Positions 53,483 through 63,346 of a DNA stretch of 64,000 nucleotides are shown one piece after another. Made by a program: the position numbers and the translations under genes. The notes beneath the pieces were generated by a model. That model saw nothing but the letters and a program-made list of their open reading frames with translations. It was not told the DNA's origin and did no database searches. The first letter of the stretch is position 1. Every line of letters begins with the position of its first letter. Where the stretch lies: the NCBI GenBank assembly GCA_933822405.4, contig CAKOGP040000446.1:46316-110315 (forward strand), given 5' to 3'. The stretch comes from Cylindrotheca closterium. Lineage: Eukaryota > Bacillariophyta > Bacillariophyceae > Bacillariales > Bacillariaceae.

Positions 53483-54832
53483 CACGAAGAATTTTCACGA
53501 GTACCGTGCGTACCGGTACGAGTACAGCATCGTATCAGCTGGGGATATACACAACAATCACACCTCACGGATCAGGCCAAGAATCTCAATGGACGTCTCA
53601 AGCTCGGACACCTTGTTTTGGGCAAGTCATTCTCGTGCCCAGCAAGAGCAGTCACTTTGATTGTAAAAATCTTTGCAGTCAGAGTATTGTATGTGGCCGA
53701 TTCTAGATGCCAAGGGTCGGATTTGGCACCATTCTTCACCAAAATGGGCGCCGTGTTGCACATAAGGACTAGAGATTGCCTCGATTTCAGATTGCACATC
53801 GAATTCAACTAGCCACTGTAGTATGGAGAACCAGGCTAATCCGGGCGAAACTGATCAACCACCACGATCCAAGCGATGGAATTAGTTCACTAAAGGAGAA
53901 ATTGATGAAACAGATTTGGACAAAGGAATCACAATGGTAGCAGAGAGGTCTTCCTACCGATTTTATTGACAATAAGCTTGATCAAAGTGGAAATGCAAAG
54001 CATGCGCGAACCACCGCTTCAAAGGCACCAATACCTAAAGCAGCGCATGGCAGAAATAAAGCAGCAGACAACGATGAATTTTGATTGGCAATCCAGCGGG
54101 CACGCTAAGTGTATGACATTATCTAGTGTTGGCCTGGACGTAGACTGTGGAGCAACCATCTTTGAAACACCGGAGAGAAAGTGTTTGCCAAGCTTGGGGA
54201 TATTAGGAGTATCATGATAAGGAGTGGAGATCCGTTTTTATGTGCACTATCGATTACTATGGTACAACATGCATCAAGCAAGGGAGGAGTCAGCAATCAA
54301 CTTTACGGTTGGACGTGGGAATATCTATAATATTATGACTGGCAGAATGGGTGGTTCTCAGATGGTCAAAAGAATGATTCAGAGATACTAGTGGAGCGGT
54401 GGAAACTTTTAGAGTCCCATGCTTGCTTACTCAGACGAATAATTACCATTGAGGATCAAACATGTATCCAACCAAAATACGCATGAGGCGACGGCCAGTT
54501 TACTGGAAGCGCTACTTTGCAGGCTGTTTGTGCTGCTGTAATACAATCTAGAAATGGACGTGCGGTTCGCTGCAAGATGTCGCGGTTCCTGCAAAGTGAC
54601 TGTGCATACCCACCTCTGGGGTAATGCTGCTTTGTTCTGTGACACATGAGAGCCTTGGGAGCCTTGGACATTCTAAAGAAACCTTATGTACGAACACTTT
54701 CTTCTGATAGTAGTTATCATTATTGTATGTCTTTTCCCACAGTGTTTGATGTTGTACGGGGGGAGGAGGGTTACGATAGATATTGAATCTCGACTGTAAA
54801 ACTACCCAAAACGTACGTGGTTCGCCCGGGCT

Positions 54833-54862
54833 CGCCGCAATTTTTTTGCCTCCGGGTCCCAT
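54833..54862 (-). repeat. Right arm of a short inverted repeat
   Basis: On the minus strand it reads ATGGGACCC, two other bases, then AGGCAAAAAAATTGCGGCG, matching the left arm at 53451-53482 over 9 and 19 bases. Spacing between arms is about 1.35 kb. Confidence 0.7.
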
Positions 54863-55101
54863 TGTGGATATTTAGCTGTAGTGGTTGGGCCTAATGGGAA
54901 GTGCAGACGTGTGGATGGACAATCCTACAAAGGTGGTCTGACGATTACGAGAGAAAGGTCATAGTATCGGGTAGTACTGTATCATTCCGGATGAGTTTCT
55001 TCCACTCTAGGGCTTGATTGGAACAACAAGACAGAAGTCTCTAATAACAACGGTTGCGACAAAATGTTTTCATACAAAATCTATTGTTAATAATATTATA
55101 T

Positions 55102-57198
55102 TTACTTCTTGACATGGACGGAGAATTTCCTGTGCAATTTTCGAATCTTGCGGTTGCATTTCTCGGCAATGTATTCAATCTTTTCAACTTTCACAGGGTT
55201 ACTAACTACGTTGTGGTAGGTCCTTCGCCGTTGCTTCTTGATTTTCAAAATTTCTCTGACAGAGCAGGCAATATCCTTAGTCGAATAGCCTTGCTCCTTG
55301 ATTATCTCTTCTCGCTCCTCACGATCGAGGCGGAGTCTTACTCCACGTCGGCGATTCCATTGAATGCGTTCTTCGCTCTCGTGGATGCACTCCCATCCAA
55401 TGCCAACGCTTGGTCCCGATGAGGTGCATGGATGGACCTCCAGGATTCGCTCGTGCCATCGGATTTGTGCGTTTCCAAACGACACAGAGTTCTTCTTCTT
55501 TTTGCGTGCATTCCTATCCTCTTCTGCGGTATCTTCTGCGGTATTGAAATTTAGATCATGCGCTTTCGACTTGACAAATTCTCCACTTGATGTAAAGAGC
55601 GAACAGTCGTCTTGATCTTCTCCAACTTCTTGATGCTTTCTCTCTTCTTCAGTAGAATCGAGCGTATCATGTGTAATTTCGTGCGCTTTCATCCATGACG
55701 GTTCATCTCTTTCAACGATTTCCAGCTTGGTCTCCTGCTCCATTGTTTGCTGGAGAGCACTACCAGCCGCTTTGGATACTTCCATCTTTTCACTTTCATG
55801 GAATGCATTAGCGTCGTCTGGAATGTCTGAATTTGTAGTTCGAGTTCCTGTCCCCTTGATTGGATCAAGAATCCTGTACCACTGTTCCATCGATAGCAGA
55901 TCCTTGACATGATCAGGTATCCTACCCAGAATGAATTCTCGGATATCAATTTCAGAATCCACAGCTCTTGTCGATAATTTGGTTGCTTTCAAAGGAGTTT
56001 GAACAATCTTCATGGCAGCTGATAGCGGGCTTTTTCTTTCATCAGGACAAGGTAAGCTTTCTTTTCTTTGACTAGAACCCTGTATAGGGACTTTCTTTCC
56101 TTCGGGGGATAGGAAACGAGATGGCAGCAAAGGGGTGGAATCAACACATGAAAGACTTCGTTCAGATGAGGCCTTCTTGAGCCTTCCTCTTCGTGTACCA
56201 AGATTTCGTTCCGATGAGGCCTTCTCGAGCCCTCCTCTTCGTGTTCCAAGATTTTGTTCCGACGAGGACTTCTTGAGCCGGTTTGTTCGTGTCCATGACC
56301 GGGTAGTTTCAATGTGAGGCTCTTTTTCTTTGTGTCGAGAACGCAAACCACCGAGCAGGTCCTTTAGCTGATCCGTCACCTCCATGAAACCTTTCTCCCC
56401 CTCGGGTGATAAACATCGAGCCGGAATCATCGGTATTGAGTCAACACTGCTTCCACTTCGGATACTGCGATCGGATGGTCTCGGTGCTTCGTTTTCTCTT
56501 TCGCTAGATAACTTCTCAAATAGGTCCTCCAGAGGGCCAGTAGCTTCAACTACGACTTTCCCTCCGTCAAGAGGTGACTGCAATCGAGACGGCAGCGTCG
56601 GTGTTGAATCAACACTTCCAGCACTTCCGCTTCCAAGACTGCGATCGGATGGTCTCTTCTGGAACCCTCTTCTTCGCGAAAATGTCACAGCCTTATTAGA
56701 AGCAATGGAAGTTTCATCAATTAGTGTGTTGGGCAGTGCTTTGGTTTTCTTTTCGGGGGAAGATAAATTATCAAGCAAGTCCTTCAGTTGACCATCATCT
56801 GCAACTACAACTTTCTCTCCGTCGAGAGGCGTCAGCATTCGAGACGGTATCGTCGGTAGTAAGTCGTTACTTCCAAGACTGCGATCGGATGAGCTCTTCT
56901 GGAGGCCTGCTTTTCGTATAGGTGACACGACAGTTTTATTCGAAGCAATGGGAGTTTGATCAAGCATTGTATCAGCCAGTGCCATGCTATTCTTTTCACG
57001 GGAAGGTAGAGTTTCAAGAAAACCCTTTATCTGGCTAGAAACTTGTTCCATGAACAACTTTCCTCCCTCTGGGGATAGTAGCGTTGATGGCGTTGGAGTT
57101 GCAGTGGCTAAAATTCCATCAGAATGGTCGTTCTGAAGCCACATTCTTTCAGAAGTGGTCTCACTGGTGAGCTGCTGCTGATGAGGGCTCATGGTCAC
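55102..57198 (-). CDS. Uncharacterised family member, copy 3 of 3 (VSFG/ERIL domain)
   Basis: Single exon, 698 residues. The N-terminal 330 residues have at least four copies of a module with the pattern 'SDRSLGS...SVDSTPTLPSR.LSP...KVVVE....LKDLL..L.S'. A shorter repeat 'SSERNLGTRRGRLKKA' occurs three times after it. The conserved helix IPDHVKDLLSMEQWYRILDP lies at about residues 427-446. The shared C-terminal domain has VSFGNAQIRWHERILEVHPC, GPSVGIGWECIH, EIIKEQGYSTKDIACSVREI and a basic tail (KIKKQRRRTYHNVV). No signal peptide or membrane span. The repeat module is shared with copy 2, while copy 1 has a different repeat, so the N-termini evolve faster than the C-terminal domain. Function unknown. 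Confidence 0.75.
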   Translation of the reverse strand: MTMSPHQQQLTSETTSERMWLQNDHSDGILATATPTPSTLLSPEGGKLFMEQVSSQIKGFLETLPSREKNSMALADTMLDQTPIASNKTVVSPIRKAGLQKSSSDRSLGSNDLLPTIPSRMLTPLDGEKVVVADDGQLKDLLDNLSSPEKKTKALPNTLIDETSIASNKAVTFSRRRGFQKRPSDRSLGSGSAGSVDSTPTLPSRLQSPLDGGKVVVEATGPLEDLFEKLSSERENEAPRPSDRSIRSGSSVDSIPMIPARCLSPEGEKGFMEVTDQLKDLLGGLRSRHKEKEPHIETTRSWTRTNRLKKSSSEQNLGTRRGGLEKASSERNLGTRRGRLKKASSERSLSCVDSTPLLPSRFLSPEGKKVPIQGSSQRKESLPCPDERKSPLSAAMKIVQTPLKATKLSTRAVDSEIDIREFILGRIPDHVKDLLSMEQWYRILDPIKGTGTRTTNSDIPDDANAFHESEKMEVSKAAGSALQQTMEQETKLEIVERDEPSWMKAHEITHDTLDSTEEERKHQEVGEDQDDCSLFTSSGEFVKSKAHDLNFNTAEDTAEEDRNARKKKKNSVSFGNAQIRWHERILEVHPCTSSGPSVGIGWECIHESEERIQWNRRRGVRLRLDREEREEIIKEQGYSTKDIACSVREILKIKKQRRRTYHNVVSNPVKVEKIEYIAEKCNRKIRKLHRKFSVHVKK

Positions 57199-57589
57199 GT
57201 TGGGCTCGGAAATAGATCAACGGTGAATTTATGATAGACCTTCTGGTCCAGACAGAAACATATGGACAGCTGACTATCAAACATGTTCGGACATTATTGA
57301 CCGGAAAATGATGAGCGCAGCTTTACGTATCTATATACTGCAACTCTTTCCGGTGGCGGAATAATTTACTGTATTGTAGCTGTTTTTTGACCGCATAATG
57401 GACCACTTCGACTCAATGGGATTTGCAAGGTGTTACTACAGTATACCGTAGTAGTATTTCCTAGTAACTTTCCCATAATTTTAGTAGTCTATGATGTCCC
57501 TCTCTATTTTTGCTCTTGTTTAATCTGTTGTTTGTTGTTTCTGTACAATAAGAAGAGAAGGGCAGGTCCCTCTTTGTTGTTGTTGTTGT
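57199..57589. other. Intergenic spacer
   Basis: No gene seen. It has GTAGTA/TACAGTATACCGTAGTAG words near 57438-57453 and a GTT microsatellite at about 57573-57590 next to the PDZ gene stop. Confidence 0.45.
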
Positions 57590-60070
57590 TTAGTCCTCAT
57601 ATATTTCGCTGGCCACGATTGTCAGCAGCCCATCGATCGAACGAAGCAACTTTATGCATTCTTCCACCTTGTTGGGACAATTTTGCCCATTGATTTGGTG
57701 AATCGTCATTCCTGGTTTGAGCGCCGTAGTGGCTCCCAATTTGGCAGTCTCGTCCATTTGGAGGACATGGATTCCTTCTTCATCCTTGAATTCTCGTAGC
57801 AAGAGTCCCAATGGCTCGTGTGTCCCATTCTTGACAATCTTGCAGACAACTTCCTTTCGTTCGATTCCATTGTACTTGAAGATTTTGGGCATGGATGCAA
57901 CTTCCGGAGTGTCGTTAGAATCGTCCGGTTTCTTCTCTTTCTCGTCTTCTTTTTCCTTCTCCTTGTCTTCAGTCTTCTTCTCCTTGTCAGCTGCTGCTGC
58001 TGCTGCTTGTTTCGCCTGCTGACACTGAGCGACTGTTGGTTCGGCGACAATCTTGACTTGACCATCAATCTCTTTCAAGAGCACACGAAAGGCATCCACA
58101 CTGCCCGGGCATTGTTGATCATTCACACGGATAATTCGCATTCCCTCCTTGAGTGCGGTATTGCAAAAGATACTTCCATCCAAAATCTTGGCCACCACCA
58201 GTCCTTCCTTGAACAATCTGCTCTTTAGGACAAGTCCCAATGGTTGGCTCTTGGTTTCCTTGAAAACGGTCACCACCACCAAACCTTCATTTTCATCTTC
58301 TGCTAGTTGGGCCACAATGGTCACTTCACCTTCCATGGTCGACACCAAATCCCGAAATTCCTTGACGGTTTGCGGACAAGGCATGCTATTAATGACTAGA
58401 ATCTTCATGCCGGGTTTGAGGTCCGTGGAGGCCACCTGGCTGCCCACTTGTAATTGGGAAATATAGAGTCCATCTTTCAATAATACCTTTTTGATAAAGA
58501 CACCCAGCGGTTCGTTCTTGGATTCCTTCGTGACGGTAGCGACAATGCGTTGATCGGGTTGGAACCAATTGGCAAACCATTGGCGAGGAGACGTAGTAGT
58601 AGTGACCATAGACGACATGTCAGAACTATTTTGCGGTTCGGTGCTGGACGCAAGCTTGTGGTCGGCGGGCAAGACGACTTCCACAGATTCTTCGCCCTCT
58701 GCTGGATCATTAGTTTTCTTGGAGTCTTCTTCTTCTTTTTCTTGTTCGAAAGATTTGGGAGGAGGCACAGAGGAGGGCTCGTCCACGGACGTGGTGTCCA
58801 CAGTCAGTGACAAAGTGGTAGTGGTGGCTGTCTCCTTTGCCTTTGTAGTTTTTGCATTGATTTTTGCCTTTGCCTCCTCTGTCGTTTCCTCTGCAGCCGT
58901 CAGTTGCTCCTTTTCTTGCTCTGCTTGTTCTTCTTGGTCTTCTTCCTTCTTTTCCTCTTGCACAACAACAACAACGGCAGGAGTAGCAGCAGCAGCAGCA
59001 GCACTACTTCCATACTCGGTATCCACATTCATGACACCCAATTCATTGTCCACTTCCACCCCTTCTTGGGAAGGTTGTGACTGGAACAGGTGCTTCTCGG
59101 GAAAGGCAATGAAATCCATGACCTTTTCAAAGGATAGTTTCTGTTCGTCACCCCATTCATCGGTACTTTGATTATCATTATCATTATCGTCATCAAGTTT
59201 CAAATCGCCGACAATGTCTCCGTCTTGCTGGTGATCGTGGCGTTGCGATGATGAGGAGTCGTCGTCAGTTTTCATGATATCGCCGACCACGGCGTCGCTG
59301 TCGTTTGCAAGTTTCAAATCGCCGACAATGTCTCCGTCTTGCTGGTGGTCGTGGTGTTGCGATGATGAGGAGTCGTCGTAAACTTTCATGATACCGCCGA
59401 TCACGACGTCTCCGTCGTTTGCAAATTTCAAATCGCTGACAATGTCTCCGTCTTGCTGGTGGTGGTGCTCATTCTGTTGCGATGAGTCGTCGTCGTCGTC
59501 GTCGTCAACTTTCATGATATCGCCAACCATAACGTCGCCGTCGTTTGCAAGTTTCAAATCACCGACAGTGTCTACTACGTCCATCGATTCTTGGTGGTGG
59601 TGTTGCGATGAGTCGTCGTTGTTGTTGTTGTTGTTGTCGTCGTCCTCGTCGTTATCGTTGTCACTCCATTCGTCCGAACTTTCGCAAGAAGAGGATTGCC
59701 TCAATTCTGGAACCACTTCCACTTCATCCACACCATTCGATCCATCATGATCTTCAATGAGTAGGACTCGAAACTCCTCACTGGCTTGTTCCAACAGCAT
59801 GTCCATCATGTCCCGTTGTTCTACTTCTACTCCTTCTCCTTGTAGTGAGGATGGTGTCATGCTGATTTCGTTTGTTGTTGTTGTTGTTGTTGTTGGTGGT
59901 TTCTTCTTCTTGTTCGTCGTCGTCGTCGTCATTATGCTGGATGATTCTTCTCCTTCGTCGACAACAGCAGCGGCAGAAATGCTGTTTGTTTTGTTCACGA
60001 CGACGACAGCAGCAGGATGATCCTCATTGCACGTAGAAGTCGTTCGACTAATGTTGGTTTCGTCAATCAT
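57590..60070 (-). CDS. Protein with three PDZ-like domains and an acidic repeat region
   Basis: Single exon, 826 residues. The N-terminal 300 residues are acidic and Asp/Asn/Gln/His-rich and contain about four copies of a 35-40-residue repeat (QDGDIVGDLKLANDSDAVVG). Three similar domains follow at about 508-585, 597-672 and 738-825. Each has a PLG(V/L) loop in place of the GLGF carboxylate-binding motif, a KPGM or KEGM turn, and an IN...CP segment (for example KILVINSMPCP, IRVNDQQCPGSV, IHQINGQNCPNKV). PDZ domains bind C-terminal peptides and build scaffolds. A Lys/Glu-rich linker (KEKKTEDKEKEKEDEKEKK) precedes the third. There is no membrane span or signal peptide. It is likely a cytosolic adaptor; partners are unknown. 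Confidence 0.82.
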   Translation of the reverse strand: MIDETNISRTTSTCNEDHPAAVVVVNKTNSISAAAVVDEGEESSSIMTTTTTNKKKKPPTTTTTTTNEISMTPSSLQGEGVEVEQRDMMDMLLEQASEEFRVLLIEDHDGSNGVDEVEVVPELRQSSSCESSDEWSDNDNDEDDDNNNNNNDDSSQHHHQESMDVVDTVGDLKLANDGDVMVGDIMKVDDDDDDDSSQQNEHHHQQDGDIVSDLKFANDGDVVIGGIMKVYDDSSSSQHHDHQQDGDIVGDLKLANDSDAVVGDIMKTDDDSSSSQRHDHQQDGDIVGDLKLDDDNDNDNQSTDEWGDEQKLSFEKVMDFIAFPEKHLFQSQPSQEGVEVDNELGVMNVDTEYGSSAAAAAATPAVVVVVQEEKKEEDQEEQAEQEKEQLTAAEETTEEAKAKINAKTTKAKETATTTTLSLTVDTTSVDEPSSVPPPKSFEQEKEEEDSKKTNDPAEGEESVEVVLPADHKLASSTEPQNSSDMSSMVTTTTSPRQWFANWFQPDQRIVATVTKESKNEPLGVFIKKVLLKDGLYISQLQVGSQVASTDLKPGMKILVINSMPCPQTVKEFRDLVSTMEGEVTIVAQLAEDENEGLVVVTVFKETKSQPLGLVLKSRLFKEGLVVAKILDGSIFCNTALKEGMRIIRVNDQQCPGSVDAFRVLLKEIDGQVKIVAEPTVAQCQQAKQAAAAAADKEKKTEDKEKEKEDEKEKKPDDSNDTPEVASMPKIFKYNGIERKEVVCKIVKNGTHEPLGLLLREFKDEEGIHVLQMDETAKLGATTALKPGMTIHQINGQNCPNKVEECIKLLRSIDGLLTIVASEIYED
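59200..59580. repeat. Coding tandem repeat of about 120 bases
   Basis: Words such as GACAATGTCTCCGTCTTGCTGG recur about every 115-120 bases in three to four copies. They encode the QDGDIV...DLK repeat of the PDZ protein. Adjacent GTC and GTT runs encode Asp and Asn stretches. Confidence 0.8.
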
Positions 60071-60502
60071 CTTGATGTAGTCGATGATTGGAAAGATGAT
60101 GATGATGAATGTTGGTGGGAGGTGCAGGAATATATAATAGGCAACGAATGAATGAATGAATCAAGCAAGCAATCGCAAACAGTATGTAAACAGCAAAGTA
60201 GAATTGTGGTCGAGTGCAACTTGGATGCATCGCCGGATGTAATCAGCGAAAATTTTAGCGCGCCAGCACGCCCAAGGAAATCGCTGACCACGATCCGATG
60301 GGAGGCAAGACGGTACAAAGTTCGCGCCCAACTTTTGTGTGCGTGCGGTTGAATCGGATGAATCGAGAGTGTCATTTTGGAGGTGAAACGCAATGAGACG
60401 AGACGAGATCGATGTTATATTGAGTGATAGTCTCATCGTCTCTTTGCCAGAAACAACAACAAAACCAATAACAGAACTAAAAGAACTAACAGAACTAACA
60501 AC
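60071..60502. other. Intergenic region between divergent genes
   Basis: No supported gene; promoters of the PDZ and PSF1 genes are expected here. A GAATGAAT run lies at 60147-60160. Confidence 0.5.
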
Positions 60503-61333
60503 ATGGCATCTCTCACTTCCAGCAGTCGACCTGCTAGCATTCCCTCGTCGGGCAAAGAACTGATGTTGGAACTCAAGCGGACCACCAACATTACGTCCAA
60601 CACGGACGGCGGCGGTGACTTTTTGGCACCCTACAATGCCCAGCTGGTGCGCAAATGCTTTCAAGATGTCCAGCGATCCTTTCAGACGTTGCGAGAAGAA
60701 ATGCAAGCGGTTCAGATGCAAGGCGGCGGCAGTGGTGGTGGCGGTGGCGGTGAATCCAAGTCGCAAGATTATAATGATAACAATTCCGACAATGAGGAAG
60801 ACGAGGACGATGATGATGATGTTGAAAACAACAACAGCAACAACAACAACGCTAATACCAATGCTAATACCAATGAAAAGAAACCCAGCATGAGCGCCCG
60901 ACCATCCATCTTGTTGCACAATGCCACCATTGAACGACAAAAGCGGTGTTTGTTGACCTATCACAAACATCGCATGGACCGCATTCAAGACATGGTGGCT
61001 AATAATAATAGCGGGCAACAAGAAGACAATTTGTTCTCGCAACACAACAATGCCCACGAAGCCGAGTTTGCCAATGACTATCAACAATTGCGGGAACAAT
61101 ACGCGTCCGAATATGGTTTGGAATTGAACATTTTGCCACCCACCTCTCACATGGTCCAAGTCAAGGTCGTGGAAGATTTGTTGACCAAACTGGGTGGGCC
61201 GGTCGTGTTGGACAGCGGACGATCCGTCAGCTTGACCAAGGGAAGTCGATGGTATTTGCCACGATCGGATGTTTTGGAATATTTGCAGGCTGGGTCCATG
61301 GAGCTTTGCGATGGAGAGGAAGTGGACTTTTAA
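60503..61333 (+). CDS. PSF1: GINS complex subunit PSF1
   Basis: Single exon, 276 residues from the ATG at 60503. It has the A-domain of PSF1: GKELMLELKR, LAPYNAQLVRKCFQDVQRSF, then RPSILLHNATIERQKRCLLTY and HKHRMDRIQDMVANN (equivalent to the family's 'R.C..R.KRC..AY...R...I' block). A later FANDYQQLREQYASEYG matches the F...Y...L..Y helix. The C-terminal VQVKVVEDLLTKLGGPVVLD and SVSLTKGSRWYLPRSDVLEY match the B-domain and its RWYLPR end. PSF1, with SLD5, PSF2 and PSF3, forms GINS in the CMG replicative helicase. A Gly/Asp/Asn-rich insert (residues about 73-130) lengthens it beyond the usual 200 residues. Confidence 0.87.
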   Translation: MASLTSSSRPASIPSSGKELMLELKRTTNITSNTDGGGDFLAPYNAQLVRKCFQDVQRSFQTLREEMQAVQMQGGGSGGGGGGESKSQDYNDNNSDNEEDEDDDDDVENNNSNNNNANTNANTNEKKPSMSARPSILLHNATIERQKRCLLTYHKHRMDRIQDMVANNNSGQQEDNLFSQHNNAHEAEFANDYQQLREQYASEYGLELNILPPTSHMVQVKVVEDLLTKLGGPVVLDSGRSVSLTKGSRWYLPRSDVLEYLQAGSMELCDGEEVDF

Positions 61334-61598
61334 CAAACACATTATTATTATGTTTTCATCATTTTTCGGCTATAATATAGAGACGTCTCGGTCGATCGTT
61401 TGCATCCAATATGGATTGCATCTTATATATATATATACCTGTATAGAAGAAAGCACCACCACCTCTTCATGATCGTCTACCTGAAACTAGATCATGTTGT
61501 ACGTGTATTGTTGCAAATATAAGCATGATTGGGTCACTCGCAGTTTTCGTATTGTAGGAAAGGACCACGTTTGGACGACATACTGCGTGGTTTCAACA

Positions 61599-62474
61599 TT
61601 ATTGGTCCGTTGCGATCGTTCGATTGTTGCTGCTTTCATATCCCGGCACAATGGAACGAAAGGTCAAGGATATTCGCAATGGATTGATAGTGACATCTTC
61701 TTGGCGTTTCTTAAAAGACATTTCAGCATCATCACCAGCAGCAGCATCATCACCAATAATCTCTGGTTCCAGTGGGAGACAATGTTCGAAATGCTCTTGA
61801 ACCTCTCCCTTCATGAGCAAGACGGATCCAGAAGGCAACCATAGGTCCGCCACCATTCGTGGCTTAGTTTCCCCCTCTTCCGTATGGTGGTTGCATGAGT
61901 CAACTCGACGACGACGTCTCAATTGAAATCGACGGGGACCTCCCAAGGAGAGTGATGCCACAACCTTGTCCTTGCCGTGGGCTCGAATCTCGTCCGAATG
62001 CCAAGGAATGAATCCTTTGTTTTGTGGATACAGATTGACCAGACATGCCGTCAATAATGGGCGGCTGGATTCATTACTCGGTGATGATGGATCATCCGGC
62101 CCAGCTACCGCCAGTAGTCTCGTGACGCATTCTCTTAATTTCTGAACCGTAGGGTGCCACTTATTATTGCCAGGAGTACTACCGGTACTAGGAGGATCCA
62201 ATTTCAGGCCGACGTAGGAAAAGGTACATTCCGGATCGGCAAAGTAGCAGGTAGGTCGAGATTGGGGTCCGAATTGATCGGTTTCCACATTCCATGGCAA
62301 ATTTTGGTACAGTTCGTGCAAGATTTGCTCCGAATCATCATCTGTTGGGTCAAGAACGTCTTCGTACAAGGTCACCCAGGAGTCGTTCGTGGCCACTATG
62401 GGTGTCGCTTTTATTATTGTTTGGTTTCTTCTGTTATTCAAATCGTCGTCATCATCCAGCTTTTTGGTGGCCAT
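61599..62474 (-). CDS. AlkB-like 2-oxoglutarate/Fe(II) dioxygenase
   Basis: Single exon, 291 residues. The catalytic core is complete. The first metal-binding pair is His159 and Asp161 in PWHSDEIRAHG. The second His is at about 231 in QEHFEHCLP, and the 2-oxoglutarate arginines lie in RISLTFRSI. LVNLYPQNKGFIPWHSDE and VVASLSLGGPRRFQLRRRRR match the ALKBH2/3 core (N.Y..G...I..HSD; S.SLG..R.F...). Such enzymes remove methyl adducts from DNA or RNA bases. The N-terminal 45 residues are Asp/Asn-rich. There is no signal peptide, so nuclear or cytosolic. The gene is convergent with PSF1, with 265 bases between the stops. Confidence 0.85.
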   Translation of the reverse strand: MATKKLDDDDDLNNRRNQTIIKATPIVATNDSWVTLYEDVLDPTDDDSEQILHELYQNLPWNVETDQFGPQSRPTCYFADPECTFSYVGLKLDPPSTGSTPGNNKWHPTVQKLRECVTRLLAVAGPDDPSSPSNESSRPLLTACLVNLYPQNKGFIPWHSDEIRAHGKDKVVASLSLGGPRRFQLRRRRRVDSCNHHTEEGETKPRMVADLWLPSGSVLLMKGEVQEHFEHCLPLEPEIIGDDAAAGDDAEMSFKKRQEDVTINPLRISLTFRSIVPGYESSNNRTIATDQ

Positions 62475-63346
62475 GTTCGTGCTCGAGCATGCCCTATGCT
62501 GTTATTCTTGTGGCTATATTCATATATTTTCAATATATTGCGTCAACACACTGAATGGCATTCAATAATTCTTATTGCATGTATGTGATTCGAATGTACA
62601 TTCGAATGAGTCGATAAACTAGATTATTCAAAATCGAAATCAATAAACCGATAATATTGAATATATATGTAGATTGCCTACCAGGTACCTACCGTTTGCG
62701 CCATACATATGATTACCTGACACGCACCGCAACAACTTGTCTAATACAATCATATATAGGATCGGGCATGAGCGATCAACAAGAGAGTACCAGTAGGGAT
62801 AGCGAAGGGAACAACCATGGCGAGGCAATCATTCTCTTTGATGACTCGGGCAAGTCCGCGTATGTAGATACATACTGTAATAGTTTTTTGGTTCCCAACA
62901 CCGCATTCATCATTCGCGATCCACATGTTGTGTTTCATCCTTCCACAACATTTTGGTGGACGTGATGAATCCTTCAAGTTTTACAAACTACTTCCTCGGG
63001 TAGAGCTGAATCATGGACTACAAATCATTGGTAATAGCAATACTACCATCGCTGCAATAAAAGTCATCTCGCACTATCTACGGTTCCCCCAAAATCATCC
63101 GTCCACATGATTCGAAAATGCGCCTATGGGTGTAGCAGTTGCCTACTGTACAGTAGAGGATGGAGCAAAATGAAGATGTATTTGGTATGTGATAAATTGT
63201 AAATAATAGATACAATCAAGCATGATGATATGTTTTGTGATGTCTTTATTTGATTAGGCTTGCTGGTAAATCTATGGCTGGGCACCAGCGCCCGAAATAT
63301 GTTGTCATGTGTAACTCTCTCTATGGTTTCTCTGAATCAAACTGTC
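62475..63346. other. Intergenic region
   Basis: No supported gene. A short open frame at 62766-62963 on the plus strand has no recognisable motif. GTAC words occur at 62687-62697. It holds the promoter of the AlkB gene and the 3' end of the secreted-protein gene. Confidence 0.45.

Larger units (their letters stand above)
53020..55101. other. Gene-poor stretch with decayed coding traces and an inverted repeat
   Basis: No intact gene is supported over 2.1 kb. Near 53890-54090 there are adjacent open stretches in two frames (EIDETDLDKGITMVAERSS, then LDQSGNAKHARTTASK) separated by a shift and followed by stops, which looks like a broken gene. GTAC words cluster at 53490-53530. A short inverted repeat spans 53451-54862. 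It may be the relic of an element or a duplicated gene. Confidence 0.5.

Noticed and set aside
60161..61342. Long minus-strand open frame opposite PSF1 (393 codons)
   Set aside because: It mirrors the acidic/Asn-rich PSF1 coding strand, giving artificial Ile/Val runs; no motif matches. PSF1 explains the locus.
62766..62963. Short plus-strand frame starting MSDQQESTSRDSEGNN
   Set aside because: No homology recognised and no second exon can be placed; too little evidence for a gene.
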